Below, one piece after another: positions 8,765 through 17,089 of a DNA stretch of 45,143 nt. Every line of letters starts with the position of its first letter. The stretch's first letter is position 1. The DNA is from Saprospiraceae bacterium. Lineage in GTDB: Bacteria; Bacteroidota; Bacteroidia; Chitinophagales; Saprospiraceae. The stretch covers positions 1 to 45,143 of the forward strand of contig JAHQWA010000538.1 of the NCBI GenBank assembly GCA_019634045.1, given 5' to 3'. The notes beneath the pieces were generated by a model that saw nothing but the letters and a program-made list of their open reading frames with translations, did not search any database and was not told where the DNA came from. Both the position numbers and the translations under genes were made by a program.

Positions 8765-10591
8765 ATGGATCAGGCCGGACAAGGGCGTTTGTCCAGTGCT
8801 GGTAAGCGGAATCAAAATGTGCTCATTGAAGGAGTTGAAAAACTTCATCAGGTTTCTGCTTCTCAAGCAATACTTCGCTCTGAACTCTCATTCGAAACTC
8901 AAAAGCTGCTTCCAGGAAGTCGTTCATTTCCTGTAACATCAGCAGTTCATGCCTCTAGCAGGAATGTCCTTCAGGACAATTTCCCCTGTTCAGAGACAGA
9001 AAGAGAATTTTTACTGAACAAAATCTCCATCCTCGAGAACGAGTTAAAGGAAGCCCAACAGGAGAATACTGCCAATAAGAATTACCTAGCTAATCTAAGT
9101 CATGAGATTCGTAACAGTGTCAACACCATCGTTGGCATGACCAGTCTCTTACACGACGAGGTAACCACACAGAAGCCACAGAAATATCTTAGTCATCTCA
9201 AGCAAGCCAGTGACCTGCTGCTCGCCATGATGACCAATGCCCTAGAATTAGGGAAGATGGATCGTGGACAAATTGAGCCTTCGCTAGAAAATTTCGACCT
9301 AGTTGCACTTCTTAATTCGTTAGCTAAAACCACCGAATTCCGCCTATGGGAAAAACCTGTACACTTTAAATACTACCTTTCTCCTGAACTCCCAACCAAT
9401 CTTCTTGGTGACAAAGTTCTTCTCTATCAGATCTTACTCAACCTTCTAGGAAATGCGATAAAGTTTACAGAAAATGGCCAGATTAGTTTTTCTGTTGAAC
9501 CCATCGCTATTAAGTCCAATATTTGCTGGGTCTCCTTCAATATTTCAGATACAGGGATTGGGTTTTCTCCAAAAGTTAAAGCTCAAATCTTTAAGCGATT
9601 TGAGCAAAGTGGCCAAGCCAAATATCGCCAGCAGGGAGCGGGTTTAGGCTTAGCCATTTCCAAAAATATCCTTGACTTGCTAGGTGGAAATATTGAAGTT
9701 GAAAGTGAATTGGGTAAAGGTTCAAGTTTTACCGTACAGCTTCCCTTTAGGATCAACCAAGAGGCAAGTGTAGAAACTAAGCAAGTACTGAATTTCGCGC
9801 CAGTAGCTACCGTTGGTCTAAAACGAATCTTGGTGGTGGAAGACAATCCACTGAATCAAGCCTACCTACAGGCTGTGCTTGAGAAAATGGGCTACGAAGT
9901 AAGTTGTGTGGATACGGGTTTAAAGGCAACCGAAAAGCTGGATCAGGAATCCTTTGACTTAGCTTTCATAGATCTAAGAATTCCACTAAAAAACGGCTTT
10001 GAAACTTGCATCCACCTCCGCAATTCTGCTGCCATGACGAATCGTACGATTCCCGTAGTGGCAACCAGCGGTTCAACTTCCTTGGCAGATCATGAAAAGG
10101 CGAAAGCTGTGGGTATGGATGATTATTTGACCAAGCCGTTTAGTCCTAAAGATATTTACGCTGTTTTACAGAAGTATGAAAGTAGGTATGTAGCCCAACG
10201 TACACCTGCCTCTTTTCAGTTCTCCCCGGTGTTTGATCAGTCGCGCCTACAGGAATTGTATATGGACAATTACGATCAGGTAAAGCTGATGTTCGATATC
10301 TTTTTGAAGAATACACCCAATAGTTTTGCTCAAATAGAAAACCAATGGGAAACAGGAGATTGGCTATCCCTCAATGATTCTGTGCACAAAATCAAACCCA
10401 CCTTCACCATGGTTGGGCTAAACTACGTGAGTAACATTGCTAAACAGCTTGAGGACCAAAGTCAGCAAACCCAGAGAGCTTCCAGGATGAAGGAAAGTTT
10501 CCAACGCTTTAAAGCAGCCGTTTTAGAAAGCGTGCACCTGGTCGCCTCGGAAAAAAAGAAACTAGAAGAATTTCAATTCATAAATCCCTAA
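8765..10591 (+). CDS. Cytoplasmic hybrid histidine kinase (HisKA-HATPase-REC-HPt)
   Basis: A 608-residue hybrid sensor kinase without transmembrane segments. Order of parts: an uncharacterised N-terminus (1-75), a short coiled coil (about 78-105), a HisKA domain with phospho-acceptor H113 (NLSHEIRN), a HATPase domain with N box N226-LLGNAIKF, G1 motif D262-TGIG and G2 motif GAGLGL (291-296), a receiver with D403 (FIDLRIP) and K457 (DYLTKPF), and a C-terminal HPt domain with H541 (VHKIKPTF). All phospho-residues are intact, so it can carry a full His-Asp-His relay. The terminal HPt needs an outside receiver: the LytTR regulator 7 bases downstream is the obvious partner, and the lone receiver at 25522 another candidate. 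No sensor domain is recognised, so the input is unknown. The flanking polysaccharide locus suggests a role in its control. Confidence 0.93.
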   Translation: MDQAGQGRLSSAGKRNQNVLIEGVEKLHQVSASQAILRSELSFETQKLLPGSRSFPVTSAVHASSRNVLQDNFPCSETEREFLLNKISILENELKEAQQENTANKNYLANLSHEIRNSVNTIVGMTSLLHDEVTTQKPQKYLSHLKQASDLLLAMMTNALELGKMDRGQIEPSLENFDLVALLNSLAKTTEFRLWEKPVHFKYYLSPELPTNLLGDKVLLYQILLNLLGNAIKFTENGQISFSVEPIAIKSNICWVSFNISDTGIGFSPKVKAQIFKRFEQSGQAKYRQQGAGLGLAISKNILDLLGGNIEVESELGKGSSFTVQLPFRINQEASVETKQVLNFAPVATVGLKRILVVEDNPLNQAYLQAVLEKMGYEVSCVDTGLKATEKLDQESFDLAFIDLRIPLKNGFETCIHLRNSAAMTNRTIPVVATSGSTSLADHEKAKAVGMDDYLTKPFSPKDIYAVLQKYESRYVAQRTPASFQFSPVFDQSRLQELYMDNYDQVKLMFDIFLKNTPNSFAQIENQWETGDWLSLNDSVHKIKPTFTMVGLNYVSNIAKQLEDQSQQTQRASRMKESFQRFKAAVLESVHLVASEKKKLEEFQFINP

Positions 10592-10598
10592 GATTAAA

Positions 10599-11327
10599 AT
10601 GCGTTGCCTAATCGTTGATGATGAAGAAATGTCACGAGTTCATATTCAGGGAATTTGTCAAAGAATACCTGATATCGAAATCGTAGGAATATTTGATAAT
10701 GCGCTAGCGGCCAACGCCTATCTTTCCCAACACCCTGTGGATCTGATCTTTCTGGATATAGAAATGCCAGATTGTTCCGGAATTGAGTTCGTCAAGAACA
10801 TGGAACAGGTCCCTGGGATCATCTTTACCACAGCTAAGGAAAATTATGCGATCAAGGCCTTTGACCTTATCGATCATGTAGTTGATTATATTGTAAAACC
10901 GGTAGCGAGCATGCGTCTACTACGTGCTATCCAGCGCTTCAAAGCACAAAGGAGTGGTGAAGCTGAGATTGCCGAAACTACTTCTGCCTTTCCCACTCCA
11001 GCTTATCCAAGCGACGATTTCATCTTTGTAAAGTCAGAAAAGCGCCTGGTCCGTATCAACCTGGAAGAGCTCCTGTATGTGGAGACTACCGGAGATTATT
11101 CCATTTTCAAATTGCAGAACGGCCAGCAATTTGTCGTCCAATCTTCTCTAAAGAAAATCGGAAACAAGATCCAACACCCCAACTTTATCAAAGTCCACCG
11201 CTCTTACATTGTAAACTTGAATAAGATCGTGGACATTGAAGAAAACACCTTGGTGATTGATCGGAAGGTAATTCCAATTAGCCGAGCGCACCGAGCCGGC
11301 TTGTTGGAGCGCATTATGCCGATCTAG
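10599..11327 (+). CDS. LytTR-family response regulator
   Basis: A 242-residue AlgR/LytR-type regulator. The receiver domain (about 1-115) has the acidic pair in IVDDEE, phospho-acceptor D53 (IFLDIEMP) and K100 (YIVKPV). The C-terminal LytTR DNA-binding domain (about 143-242) carries the usual FVKSEKRLVRINLEELLYVE and KVHRSYIVNL patterns. LytTR regulators often control extracellular polysaccharide and virulence genes. It starts 7 bases after the hybrid kinase and is surely co-transcribed. It ends convergently with the polysaccharide operon; a 12-bp palindrome (GAGCTGCAGCTC, 11335-11346) lies in the short gap but has no U-run. Confidence 0.94.
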   Translation: MRCLIVDDEEMSRVHIQGICQRIPDIEIVGIFDNALAANAYLSQHPVDLIFLDIEMPDCSGIEFVKNMEQVPGIIFTTAKENYAIKAFDLIDHVVDYIVKPVASMRLLRAIQRFKAQRSGEAEIAETTSAFPTPAYPSDDFIFVKSEKRLVRINLEELLYVETTGDYSIFKLQNGQQFVVQSSLKKIGNKIQHPNFIKVHRSYIVNLNKIVDIEENTLVIDRKVIPISRAHRAGLLERIMPI

Positions 11328-11383
11328 ACTTCTGGAGCTGCAGCTCTAGCAGTTGGGTGTAGCTTATCACTCCTTTATCCTTT

Positions 11384-12571
11384 CTATTGAACCTGGCTCG
11401 CTCTTTTAGCTTTTTCCCAATTCACACTTTGTTTCTTTCTAATAAAACGCAGGAATCCGGCGTAAACAGCATAGTTCATGATGCAGAAATATAGGGGTAC
11501 GAAGAATCCCTTGATCGATACCTTACGATCCTGCATTGTATAGCCGAGAAAAGCTTGCAGATAAAAACCGATCTGCAACAATAGTAGAACTTTGAATAAC
11601 CAAGATTCTGTAAAATAGGCGAGATATACATTACTGAACAAGGCGATGGGTAAGCAAAGTGGGGCTATGGTCCAGCGGAGTACTCGATGGGAAATGTACT
11701 GAAAAGATAGGCGACCAAATTGGAATATATTAAGCAGTGGCAGCAATCTGGACATAGCTTGAAATCCCCCCGCACATATTCTCACCTTACGCTTTAGCTC
11801 TTCATGTAGATCAGCAGATGGTTCTTCTTCTGCAAAGGCATCGGGTTCATAGGCCACTCGATATCCGGCTTGCGCAATTTTTAAGGTTTGCTCAAAATCA
11901 TCCAGGATGGCATCCGCAGGAACGGGCTGAAAAAGGGCTGTACGGATGGCATACAACTCGCCAGCTGCTCCTACCACACTGTAGAAGCGAGTATCCAAGT
12001 TTTTCAAGAAAGACTCGTATTTCCAATACAGGCCCTCCCCTGCCCCACTTGCAGCTTTATCTCCCTCCTGTCGTACTCGTTTCTCTCCTGCTACCGCCCC
12101 AATACTTGGATCCTGAAAATGATGAACCAAGCGTTTAATACTCAACGGGTTAAGGAAGGTATTGGCATCTGTGAATACGACATAGTCCGTCTTCACATAC
12201 TTCATGGCACGTTTTACGGCGGCTATCTTACCTCGCCTGGCTGCATCATGTAGATGCAGTATCCCATCCGCTGATGCTAAGATTTCGGCCGATCTATCGT
12301 TGGAACCATCCGTGACGAACAACAGCTGTAGTTGTTCCTGAGGATAGTCCAGGTCAAAACAATTCTGGAGTTTATCGCCTAGGATATCTGCTTCATTGTA
12401 CGCTGCTACTAAAAGGGTTACGGCCGGCCATTCACTCGTTTGTTCGACGCTAGGATAAGCCTTTGGCTTAACCCAATTTTCCTTTATCTTAACCAACAGC
12501 CAAACAACAATTCCATACCCCAAATAGGTATACACACAAATCAAAAGAGAAACAAAAAAAATCGTGGTCAC
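11384..12571 (-). CDS. Membrane-anchored family 2 glycosyltransferase
   Basis: A 395-residue GT2 enzyme with one N-terminal membrane helix (about 4-27), a cytoplasmic catalytic domain and three to four C-terminal membrane segments (from about residue 295). Catalytic landmarks are VTLLVAAYNEAD (nucleotide-binding strand), the FVTDGSNDRS turn, R113-GK, FTDANT at 133-138 in the DxD position (here D-A-N), and DDFEQT further on. This topology is typical of glycosyltransferases in exopolysaccharide clusters that act on lipid-linked sugars at the inner membrane. It is the last gene of the minus-strand polysaccharide set, 183 bases downstream of the preceding gene, so it may have its own promoter. 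Donor sugar unknown. Confidence 0.9.
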   Translation of the reverse strand: MTTIFFVSLLICVYTYLGYGIVVWLLVKIKENWVKPKAYPSVEQTSEWPAVTLLVAAYNEADILGDKLQNCFDLDYPQEQLQLLFVTDGSNDRSAEILASADGILHLHDAARRGKIAAVKRAMKYVKTDYVVFTDANTFLNPLSIKRLVHHFQDPSIGAVAGEKRVRQEGDKAASGAGEGLYWKYESFLKNLDTRFYSVVGAAGELYAIRTALFQPVPADAILDDFEQTLKIAQAGYRVAYEPDAFAEEEPSADLHEELKRKVRICAGGFQAMSRLLPLLNIFQFGRLSFQYISHRVLRWTIAPLCLPIALFSNVYLAYFTESWLFKVLLLLQIGFYLQAFLGYTMQDRKVSIKGFFVPLYFCIMNYAVYAGFLRFIRKKQSVNWEKAKRASQVQ

Positions 12572-12734
12572 AGTGACTAATTTTTTGGTTAGTTGAGTAA
12601 TTCAGTAGTATAGCGTGTAGTTTCTCTTGCTCTAGTTTAGTTCATATACTAGAGGTATGTAGGTATAATAATTGAGGCTTTAGACTGGAAAGTTAAGTTC
12701 ATGTTTGGTCATCACACTTTGGGTGGGAAATTGC

Positions 12735-12742
12735 CAAATATG
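12735..12742 (-). promoter_or_regulatory. Weak -7-like box before the last glycosyltransferase
   Basis: The minus strand reads CATATTTG here, one mismatch to TAnnTTTG, inside the only long gap (12572-12754) of the operon. The implied leader would be about 160 bases. No -33 element is evident. Confidence 0.25.
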
Positions 12743-12754
12743 CACTAACGGATT

Positions 12755-13297
12755 CTATATTAGACTGTCGGAGTAGGCTTCAAGTTTCTTTATGGGTTTA
12801 GCAGGTACACCTGCTACTAGTGTATCTGGTGGAACATCCTTGGTGACGATCGCTCCCGGCGCAATAGCGGCTCCTCTATGAACGGTAACCCCTTTGAGAA
12901 TAATCACTCGGGTGCCTACCTTGACATGGTCTTCCAAAACGACTGGAGCAGATTCCCCAGGTAAGGCCCGATCTTGCAAATCGTGAAAATCCCCATCCAT
13001 GATATGTACAAAAGGAGCTAAGCGGCAATGGTTTCCAATCCTGACGGATTGGGTAGCGGCTATCATCGCACCATTGATCCAACAATCGTCTCCAATCACC
13101 AATTGAGCTCCCGGCTGAACTGCAAGTCTGCTGCGGTGAATATCCGATCGAATTTGCGTCCGATCTCCAATGGTAAGCAATCCCTTGTTTTCAATAGATG
13201 GTCGTTTCAATAGAAGAATACCATCGCCCCATCTGTTTACACTGCTCAGATACCATCGGTTTTTGGCTCGATTCCACAATTGCTTAAACATATTCAT
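12755..13297 (-). CDS. Hexapeptide-repeat acyltransferase (second of a tandem pair)
   Basis: A left-handed beta-helix acyltransferase (about 180 residues) of the WbbJ/maltose O-acetyltransferase type, which uses acetyl-CoA to acylate sugars. Hexapeptide turns run from LLTIGDRTQI to the C-terminal cap GAIVTKDVPPDTLVAGVPAKPIKKL, the usual family ending. The loop FVHIMDGDFHDL carries a histidine in the expected catalytic region. A TTG at 13303 is in frame, but the ATG at 13297 is taken as the start; the previous gene stops at 13304, so the spacing is 6 bases. It resembles its upstream neighbour in length and ending and probably arose by duplication. It likely acetylates the repeat unit. Confidence 0.88.
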   Translation of the reverse strand: MNMFKQLWNRAKNRWYLSSVNRWGDGILLLKRPSIENKGLLTIGDRTQIRSDIHRSRLAVQPGAQLVIGDDCWINGAMIAATQSVRIGNHCRLAPFVHIMDGDFHDLQDRALPGESAPVVLEDHVKVGTRVIILKGVTVHRGAAIAPGAIVTKDVPPDTLVAGVPAKPIKKLEAYSDSLI

Positions 13298-13303
13298 TAT
13301 CAA

Positions 13304-13915
13304 TTAGATAGCCCTCAGTTTTCTAATGGGTCGGGCAGGCACTCCTGCCACCAATGTATAGGGAGCCACATCCTCCTGCACAACAGCACCAACTGCTACC
13401 ACTGCCCCTTTACCGATTCGGACACCTTTCGTTACCATAGCTCTAGTGGCTAGCCAGGCATCCTCTTCTATGATGACCGACTTTGCCCCTTGCGCATCCA
13501 CCATTCCTAAGCCAAAATCATCCGTGTCCATGATCTGTACCATCGGAGCCAGATAACAATTCTTCCCAATGCTCACTTCCTTTTCAACGGCGATCAGAGC
13601 ACCATTGATGTAAGCACCATCTCCAATTGACAATACGCCTTGCTTGCCAACTATGATCTGGGTAGGATTGATATTGGACCAAATGCGAACTAAGTGTCCT
13701 AATTCAAGCCGCCCAAGCTGCTGCACAGTAGGTCTACCTTTAGCGAACACTAAACTTCCCTTCCAACTGGCATTCCGGAAATAACGTTTTCCTCGCATAA
13801 AACTACTCGCTAAACCTAGCAGTCTTTTCGCGAGACGCCAGATGATCGCAGGCACCGAAGGCGCATCACTTCCAGCTTGCACTTTACGCCACTCTCGCTT
13901 AAGCAAATCTCTCAT
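13304..13915 (-). CDS. Hexapeptide-repeat acyltransferase (first of a tandem pair)
   Basis: A 203-residue left-handed beta-helix acyltransferase, related to the next gene: both carry a QIMD/HIMD loop and end in LVAGVPA-(R/K)-PI-(R/K)-KL. Here the corresponding loop reads VQIMDTDDFGLG and lacks the His seen in the partner at FHDL, so the two enzymes may differ in activity or acceptor. The first 55 residues are basic and helical and precede the repeats. The start ATG lies 17 bases inside the preceding glycosyltransferase gene, which implies tight translational coupling. Confidence 0.88.
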   Translation of the reverse strand: MRDLLKREWRKVQAGSDAPSVPAIIWRLAKRLLGLASSFMRGKRYFRNASWKGSLVFAKGRPTVQQLGRLELGHLVRIWSNINPTQIIVGKQGVLSIGDGAYINGALIAVEKEVSIGKNCYLAPMVQIMDTDDFGLGMVDAQGAKSVIIEEDAWLATRAMVTKGVRIGKGAVVAVGAVVQEDVAPYTLVAGVPARPIRKLRAI

Positions 13916-14825
13916 CCACTCTCATTTTCTTTGAACTAAAATGCCATTTCACTCCTTTCAGGATAGCCTGTACATGTTCCTTTTCTCCCTTGCGCCAATG
14001 CTTCAACAAATGCCAGGGGACACCAATCGATAGGAAGTACAATACAAATAGATAGTACGAAAAACCAGTGTACCAATTCCGCATAAACAACCAGCGATTG
14101 CGGAACATATAGTAGGTTTTCAATGGATTGGTTTTTCCGATGGAACTAGACTCTCGATGATGAATGTAAGATTCGGCGGTATAGAATATCTCCCAGCCCG
14201 CGGCTCGCACTGCTTCACAAAAGTCCAATTCTTCGTAGTACAAGAAGTAATCCTCAGATAAAACCCCCACTTGCTGAAAAACCTCAGCTCTTACCAGCAT
14301 GCAGGCCCCATGGGCGAAGTAAGTCGTACCGCTCTGGTCAAATGAACCATCGTCAAGTTTCTGCTTGGCCTGATTGAGCCCACGTCCGGTAAAGCGGTGA
14401 ATGCCGTTGATCCCGGCATACTGCAAAGTATTTGGCGTATCGGCGTAGTAAATCTTCGGACTTACTATACCGATTTGTCTGTTTTCTTCCATTAAGCGCA
14501 CCATCGGCTCCAGAAAGTCTGGAGGCACTAAGGTGTCGTTATTAATTAGTAGCACATATTGGCCCTTTGCTTGCCGGATAGCCAAGTTATTCCCACCGGC
14601 AAATCCGAGGTTTTCCTGACTAATCAATACTTCAAGTCCCTCATAATGAGCACAGAAATCAGCTGTACGGTCTTCGAGCGAACCATTGTCAACCAAGTAA
14701 GCTTCCACGGGCGCATAGTTGATAGCCTTAAGACTATCTAGGAAGTCGAAAGTCAATTCAGCTTGTCTAAAATTGACAGCAATGACCGATACCAATGGGG
14801 CTGTACGTGCTCGATCTAGGCTCAC
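13899..14825 (-). CDS. Family 2 glycosyltransferase, rhamnosyltransferase (WbbL)-like
   Basis: A 308-residue soluble GT2 enzyme. The N-terminus PLVSVIAVNFRQ starts the nucleotide-binding fold; YLVDNGSLEDR and QYVLLINNDTLVPPDFL (DxD region, here N-N-D) follow, then the acceptor-side motif YFLYYEELDFCEAVRAAGW. This pattern is shared with dTDP-rhamnosyltransferases and related enzymes that extend O-antigen or exopolysaccharide units. The start is a GTG at 14825 that shares one base with the TAG stop of the methyltransferase gene (TAGTG), a coupling arrangement. The sugar specificity cannot be settled from the motifs alone. Confidence 0.9.
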   Translation of the reverse strand: MSLDRARTAPLVSVIAVNFRQAELTFDFLDSLKAINYAPVEAYLVDNGSLEDRTADFCAHYEGLEVLISQENLGFAGGNNLAIRQAKGQYVLLINNDTLVPPDFLEPMVRLMEENRQIGIVSPKIYYADTPNTLQYAGINGIHRFTGRGLNQAKQKLDDGSFDQSGTTYFAHGACMLVRAEVFQQVGVLSEDYFLYYEELDFCEAVRAAGWEIFYTAESYIHHRESSSIGKTNPLKTYYMFRNRWLFMRNWYTGFSYYLFVLYFLSIGVPWHLLKHWRKGEKEHVQAILKGVKWHFSSKKMRVDERFA

Positions 14826-15712
14826 TACCCTGCTTTTTTTCTACCGATAACTTGTATCGTGTTACCACCCTTGCGGTGTTTAAATAGAAAATCAATTCTC
14901 ACCATGAGCTTTGCCAGTGGCAAACATAGTAATTGTAGAACTGGCCCGGCCTTATGGGATAAGTATCCTAATTCCCATCCTAAGCGACTCCACCAACCAT
15001 CCCCATAGGCTTCGTAGATAACTTCAAATCCTTCTCTTTCCATCCTCTCCCGTAAACCTTTTAGGTCATATACTTGGCCAATATGCTCATCCTCTAGCCA
15101 GTCGTGGTGTTCCTCAAACCAATCTTCTGGTAAAATCGTTAATTGATCCTTATTAGGAATCTTCACCAACAGATGGCCCCCTGTTTTGAGCTTGTCATGG
15201 GCTTGTGCGAAAGGCATTTCCTCCTCTTTGATATGTTCAAAAACATCCACGGAAAAAATGAAATCATAGGACTCATTGGGCTCATCCAAAGTATCGATAG
15301 GCCCAATGTGTGTGTTCAAGTTTTGGAAACCATTCTTCTTAGCCAGCCGATCAATATCTTGTACAGACTTAGCATTGAGATCTAGAGCTGTGACCACCGC
15401 TTTTGGAAAGGCTTCTGCCATCATAAAGGCATATTCTCCGTAACCACAACCCAGGTCCAAGATCTTCTGGAGTTGGTCGCCCGGAATTTCCTCCAGCAAT
15501 CTTTTGAAGGTTAGAGCTCTAGCATAATTACCGACCAAGGTATACCCAAATATTCTGCGGATAATTCGAGCTAGCGTGGGATACTTGCGCATCCTCCCAC
15601 TCATTTGGTCTTGCATTCTTCCAAAGACAATATTCATGGTAATTTCTTTCACAAGTTTTGCATTCTTAATTCGGTCATAGGTTGTTTGTAGAAGATCCAG
15701 AATCTTCTCCAT
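14825..15712 (-). CDS. SAM-dependent class I methyltransferase
   Basis: A class I methyltransferase with SAM-binding motif I LDLGCGYGEYA at residues 85-95, an acidic residue after strand 2 (ALDLNAKS), and the strand-4 region YDFIFSVDVFEHI. It belongs to the Methyltransf_11/UbiG-like group that in polysaccharide loci methylates sugars or lipid intermediates. As drawn (295 residues) the start overlaps the flippase gene by 64 bases; an in-frame ATG at 15637 (MNIVFGRM) would give 270 residues and a 12-base gap after the flippase stop. Either is possible. The C-terminus has a hydrophobic stretch (LLCLPLAKLMV), perhaps a membrane-association helix. Confidence 0.88.
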   Translation of the reverse strand: MEKILDLLQTTYDRIKNAKLVKEITMNIVFGRMQDQMSGRMRKYPTLARIIRRIFGYTLVGNYARALTFKRLLEEIPGDQLQKILDLGCGYGEYAFMMAEAFPKAVVTALDLNAKSVQDIDRLAKKNGFQNLNTHIGPIDTLDEPNESYDFIFSVDVFEHIKEEEMPFAQAHDKLKTGGHLLVKIPNKDQLTILPEDWFEEHHDWLEDEHIGQVYDLKGLRERMEREGFEVIYEAYGDGWWSRLGWELGYLSHKAGPVLQLLCLPLAKLMVRIDFLFKHRKGGNTIQVIGRKKAG

Positions 15713-16965
15713 ATTTCAGATTGCCGAATGGGAATAATTCGGCCTATAAATAATTGCCCAGCAATGACAAAAGTCCACAGGGAGAGTAAGGTGGCAATAG
15801 CAGCCCCTTTCAAGCCCCAAAACTGGATCATTATTCCATTCAAAATAATATTGAGCAGCAAACCAGAAAGCAAAAAGTAGAAGTTGAGTTTAGGTTTGCC
15901 AATAGCATCTAGGGTAATGCCAAATAGTCGTCCCCATGGTTTTACCAGGACGGCAATTACCAAAATACTAAGTACAGGAGCAGCTTCCCGGTACTGAGTA
16001 CCTGCTACCAACTGTATTATGGGTTCCGGAAAAAAGAAAACGATCCCCACGATTGGGATAGTCAAGGCCAACAGATATCCAACCGAGCGCTCGTATAAAG
16101 CCCCTACTTTAAGGTACCCCTGTTCTTGCCCTACTTGTGCAAGACGAGGATAAATGGCTTGCGAAATACCGGACATGGGTACTTCCATATAATTGGTAAT
16201 GCGCGTAGCAACATTGTAGAGTCCTACTGCTATTGGATTTAGGAAAAATGCCAACATGAGGAGATCTACCTTATTGAAAAACATCGAACTAAAATTGGTC
16301 CCTAACACAAACTTCCCAAAATGAAATATCTGCTTTATCCAATCTTTCACCAATGGGCCTAGGGTTAAATAAGATCGTTTATAGATCGCGTAAACCAATA
16401 GAGAAGGTACCGCCGCTATGAGCTGTAAGCCCGGCAAATAGGCGAGTTCGACCTGGCCCAAATTCCACCATATCCATATAATACCTATAATAAATCCTGC
16501 CCCATAGAGTGATTTCGACCAAAATATTCCTTTGAAATCGTGCTGCCCCATATGAATAGCGTCAAGATAGCGCGCAGTGCCGTGGACCAGCGCAATGGCA
16601 GGGTACCAAAGCATCAAAGCGGGCAATTCTGGTGCCGACCATAAGCTGGCCAAGGGATAGCTAAGGGCGATTAACAATAGGGACAATATCAGCGTACATA
16701 GGACATTAAGTACCAATCCCGCAGTAAATATTTTAGCCCGATCCGCTTCCGCTTCTACATAGAACTTTACCACCGCATTTTGTGTCAGGCCGATCCGCCC
16801 CATCTCAGCGAAACTGGTAGGTGTCAGAAACAACACCCACACGCCAAAGTCGTAAGGTGACATCGCACGAACTAACAATAGGAAACTTACAAAAGCCAGC
16901 CCCAGTTGAGCGGCATACCCCAGAAGGGAATAACTACTAGCTTTTAACAAGGAAGAATTGGCCAT
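15649..16965 (-). CDS. Lipopolysaccharide/exopolysaccharide flippase, Wzx-like (PST family)
   Basis: A 438-residue integral membrane protein with about 12 predicted helices, of the polysaccharide transporter branch of the MOP superfamily. It moves undecaprenyl-PP-linked repeat units from the cytoplasmic to the periplasmic face. Family-typical stretches include the N-terminal SLLGYAAQLGLAFVSFLLLVR, the loop FWSKSLYGAGF and PMSGISQAIYPRLAQ in the middle. The start ATG at 16965 lies 5 bases after the stop of the 36-residue microprotein, so the two are translationally linked. It sits between glycosyltransferases in the operon, as expected for a Wzx/Wzy system. Confidence 0.93.
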   Translation of the reverse strand: MANSSLLKASSYSLLGYAAQLGLAFVSFLLLVRAMSPYDFGVWVLFLTPTSFAEMGRIGLTQNAVVKFYVEAEADRAKIFTAGLVLNVLCTLILSLLLIALSYPLASLWSAPELPALMLWYPAIALVHGTARYLDAIHMGQHDFKGIFWSKSLYGAGFIIGIIWIWWNLGQVELAYLPGLQLIAAVPSLLVYAIYKRSYLTLGPLVKDWIKQIFHFGKFVLGTNFSSMFFNKVDLLMLAFFLNPIAVGLYNVATRITNYMEVPMSGISQAIYPRLAQVGQEQGYLKVGALYERSVGYLLALTIPIVGIVFFFPEPIIQLVAGTQYREAAPVLSILVIAVLVKPWGRLFGITLDAIGKPKLNFYFLLSGLLLNIILNGIMIQFWGLKGAAIATLLSLWTFVIAGQLFIGRIIPIRQSEIWRRFWIFYKQPMTELRMQNL

Positions 16966-16970
16966 TCTTT

Positions 16971-17081
16971 CTATTGATTATCTGCTTTATGACGGGCAAT
17001 TCTAGCACTAATCAATCCTGCCATAATTCCAATGGCGAAAAAACTCAGTATGATTCCCCAGGGCATTCCTGTTCCAAGCAT
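16971..17081 (-). CDS. Predicted 36-residue single-span membrane microprotein
   Basis: A small frame, ATG (complement of 17079-17081) to TAG (complement of 16971-16973). It encodes 36 residues: a short N-terminus (MLGTGMPW), one hydrophobic helix of about 18 residues (GIILSFFAIGIMAGLISA), and a basic/polar tail (RIARHKADNQ). It fills the gap between the GT2 gene (stop at 17090) and the flippase (start at 16965) exactly: 8 bases before it, 5 after it. The rest of the operon is packed the same way. The positive tail predicts N-out/C-in topology by the positive-inside rule. I recognise no family. Candidate roles are a subunit or modulator of the flippase or of the adjacent membrane glycosyltransferase; this is inference. 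Confidence 0.6.
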   Translation of the reverse strand: MLGTGMPWGIILSFFAIGIMAGLISARIARHKADNQ

Positions 17082-17089
17082 AATCAAGG

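Noticed and set aside
11335-11346. 12-bp palindrome GAGCTGCAGCTC as terminator between the LytTR and GT2 genes
   Set aside because: No loop and no U-run; perfect palindromes of this size can be chance, so it is only mentioned.
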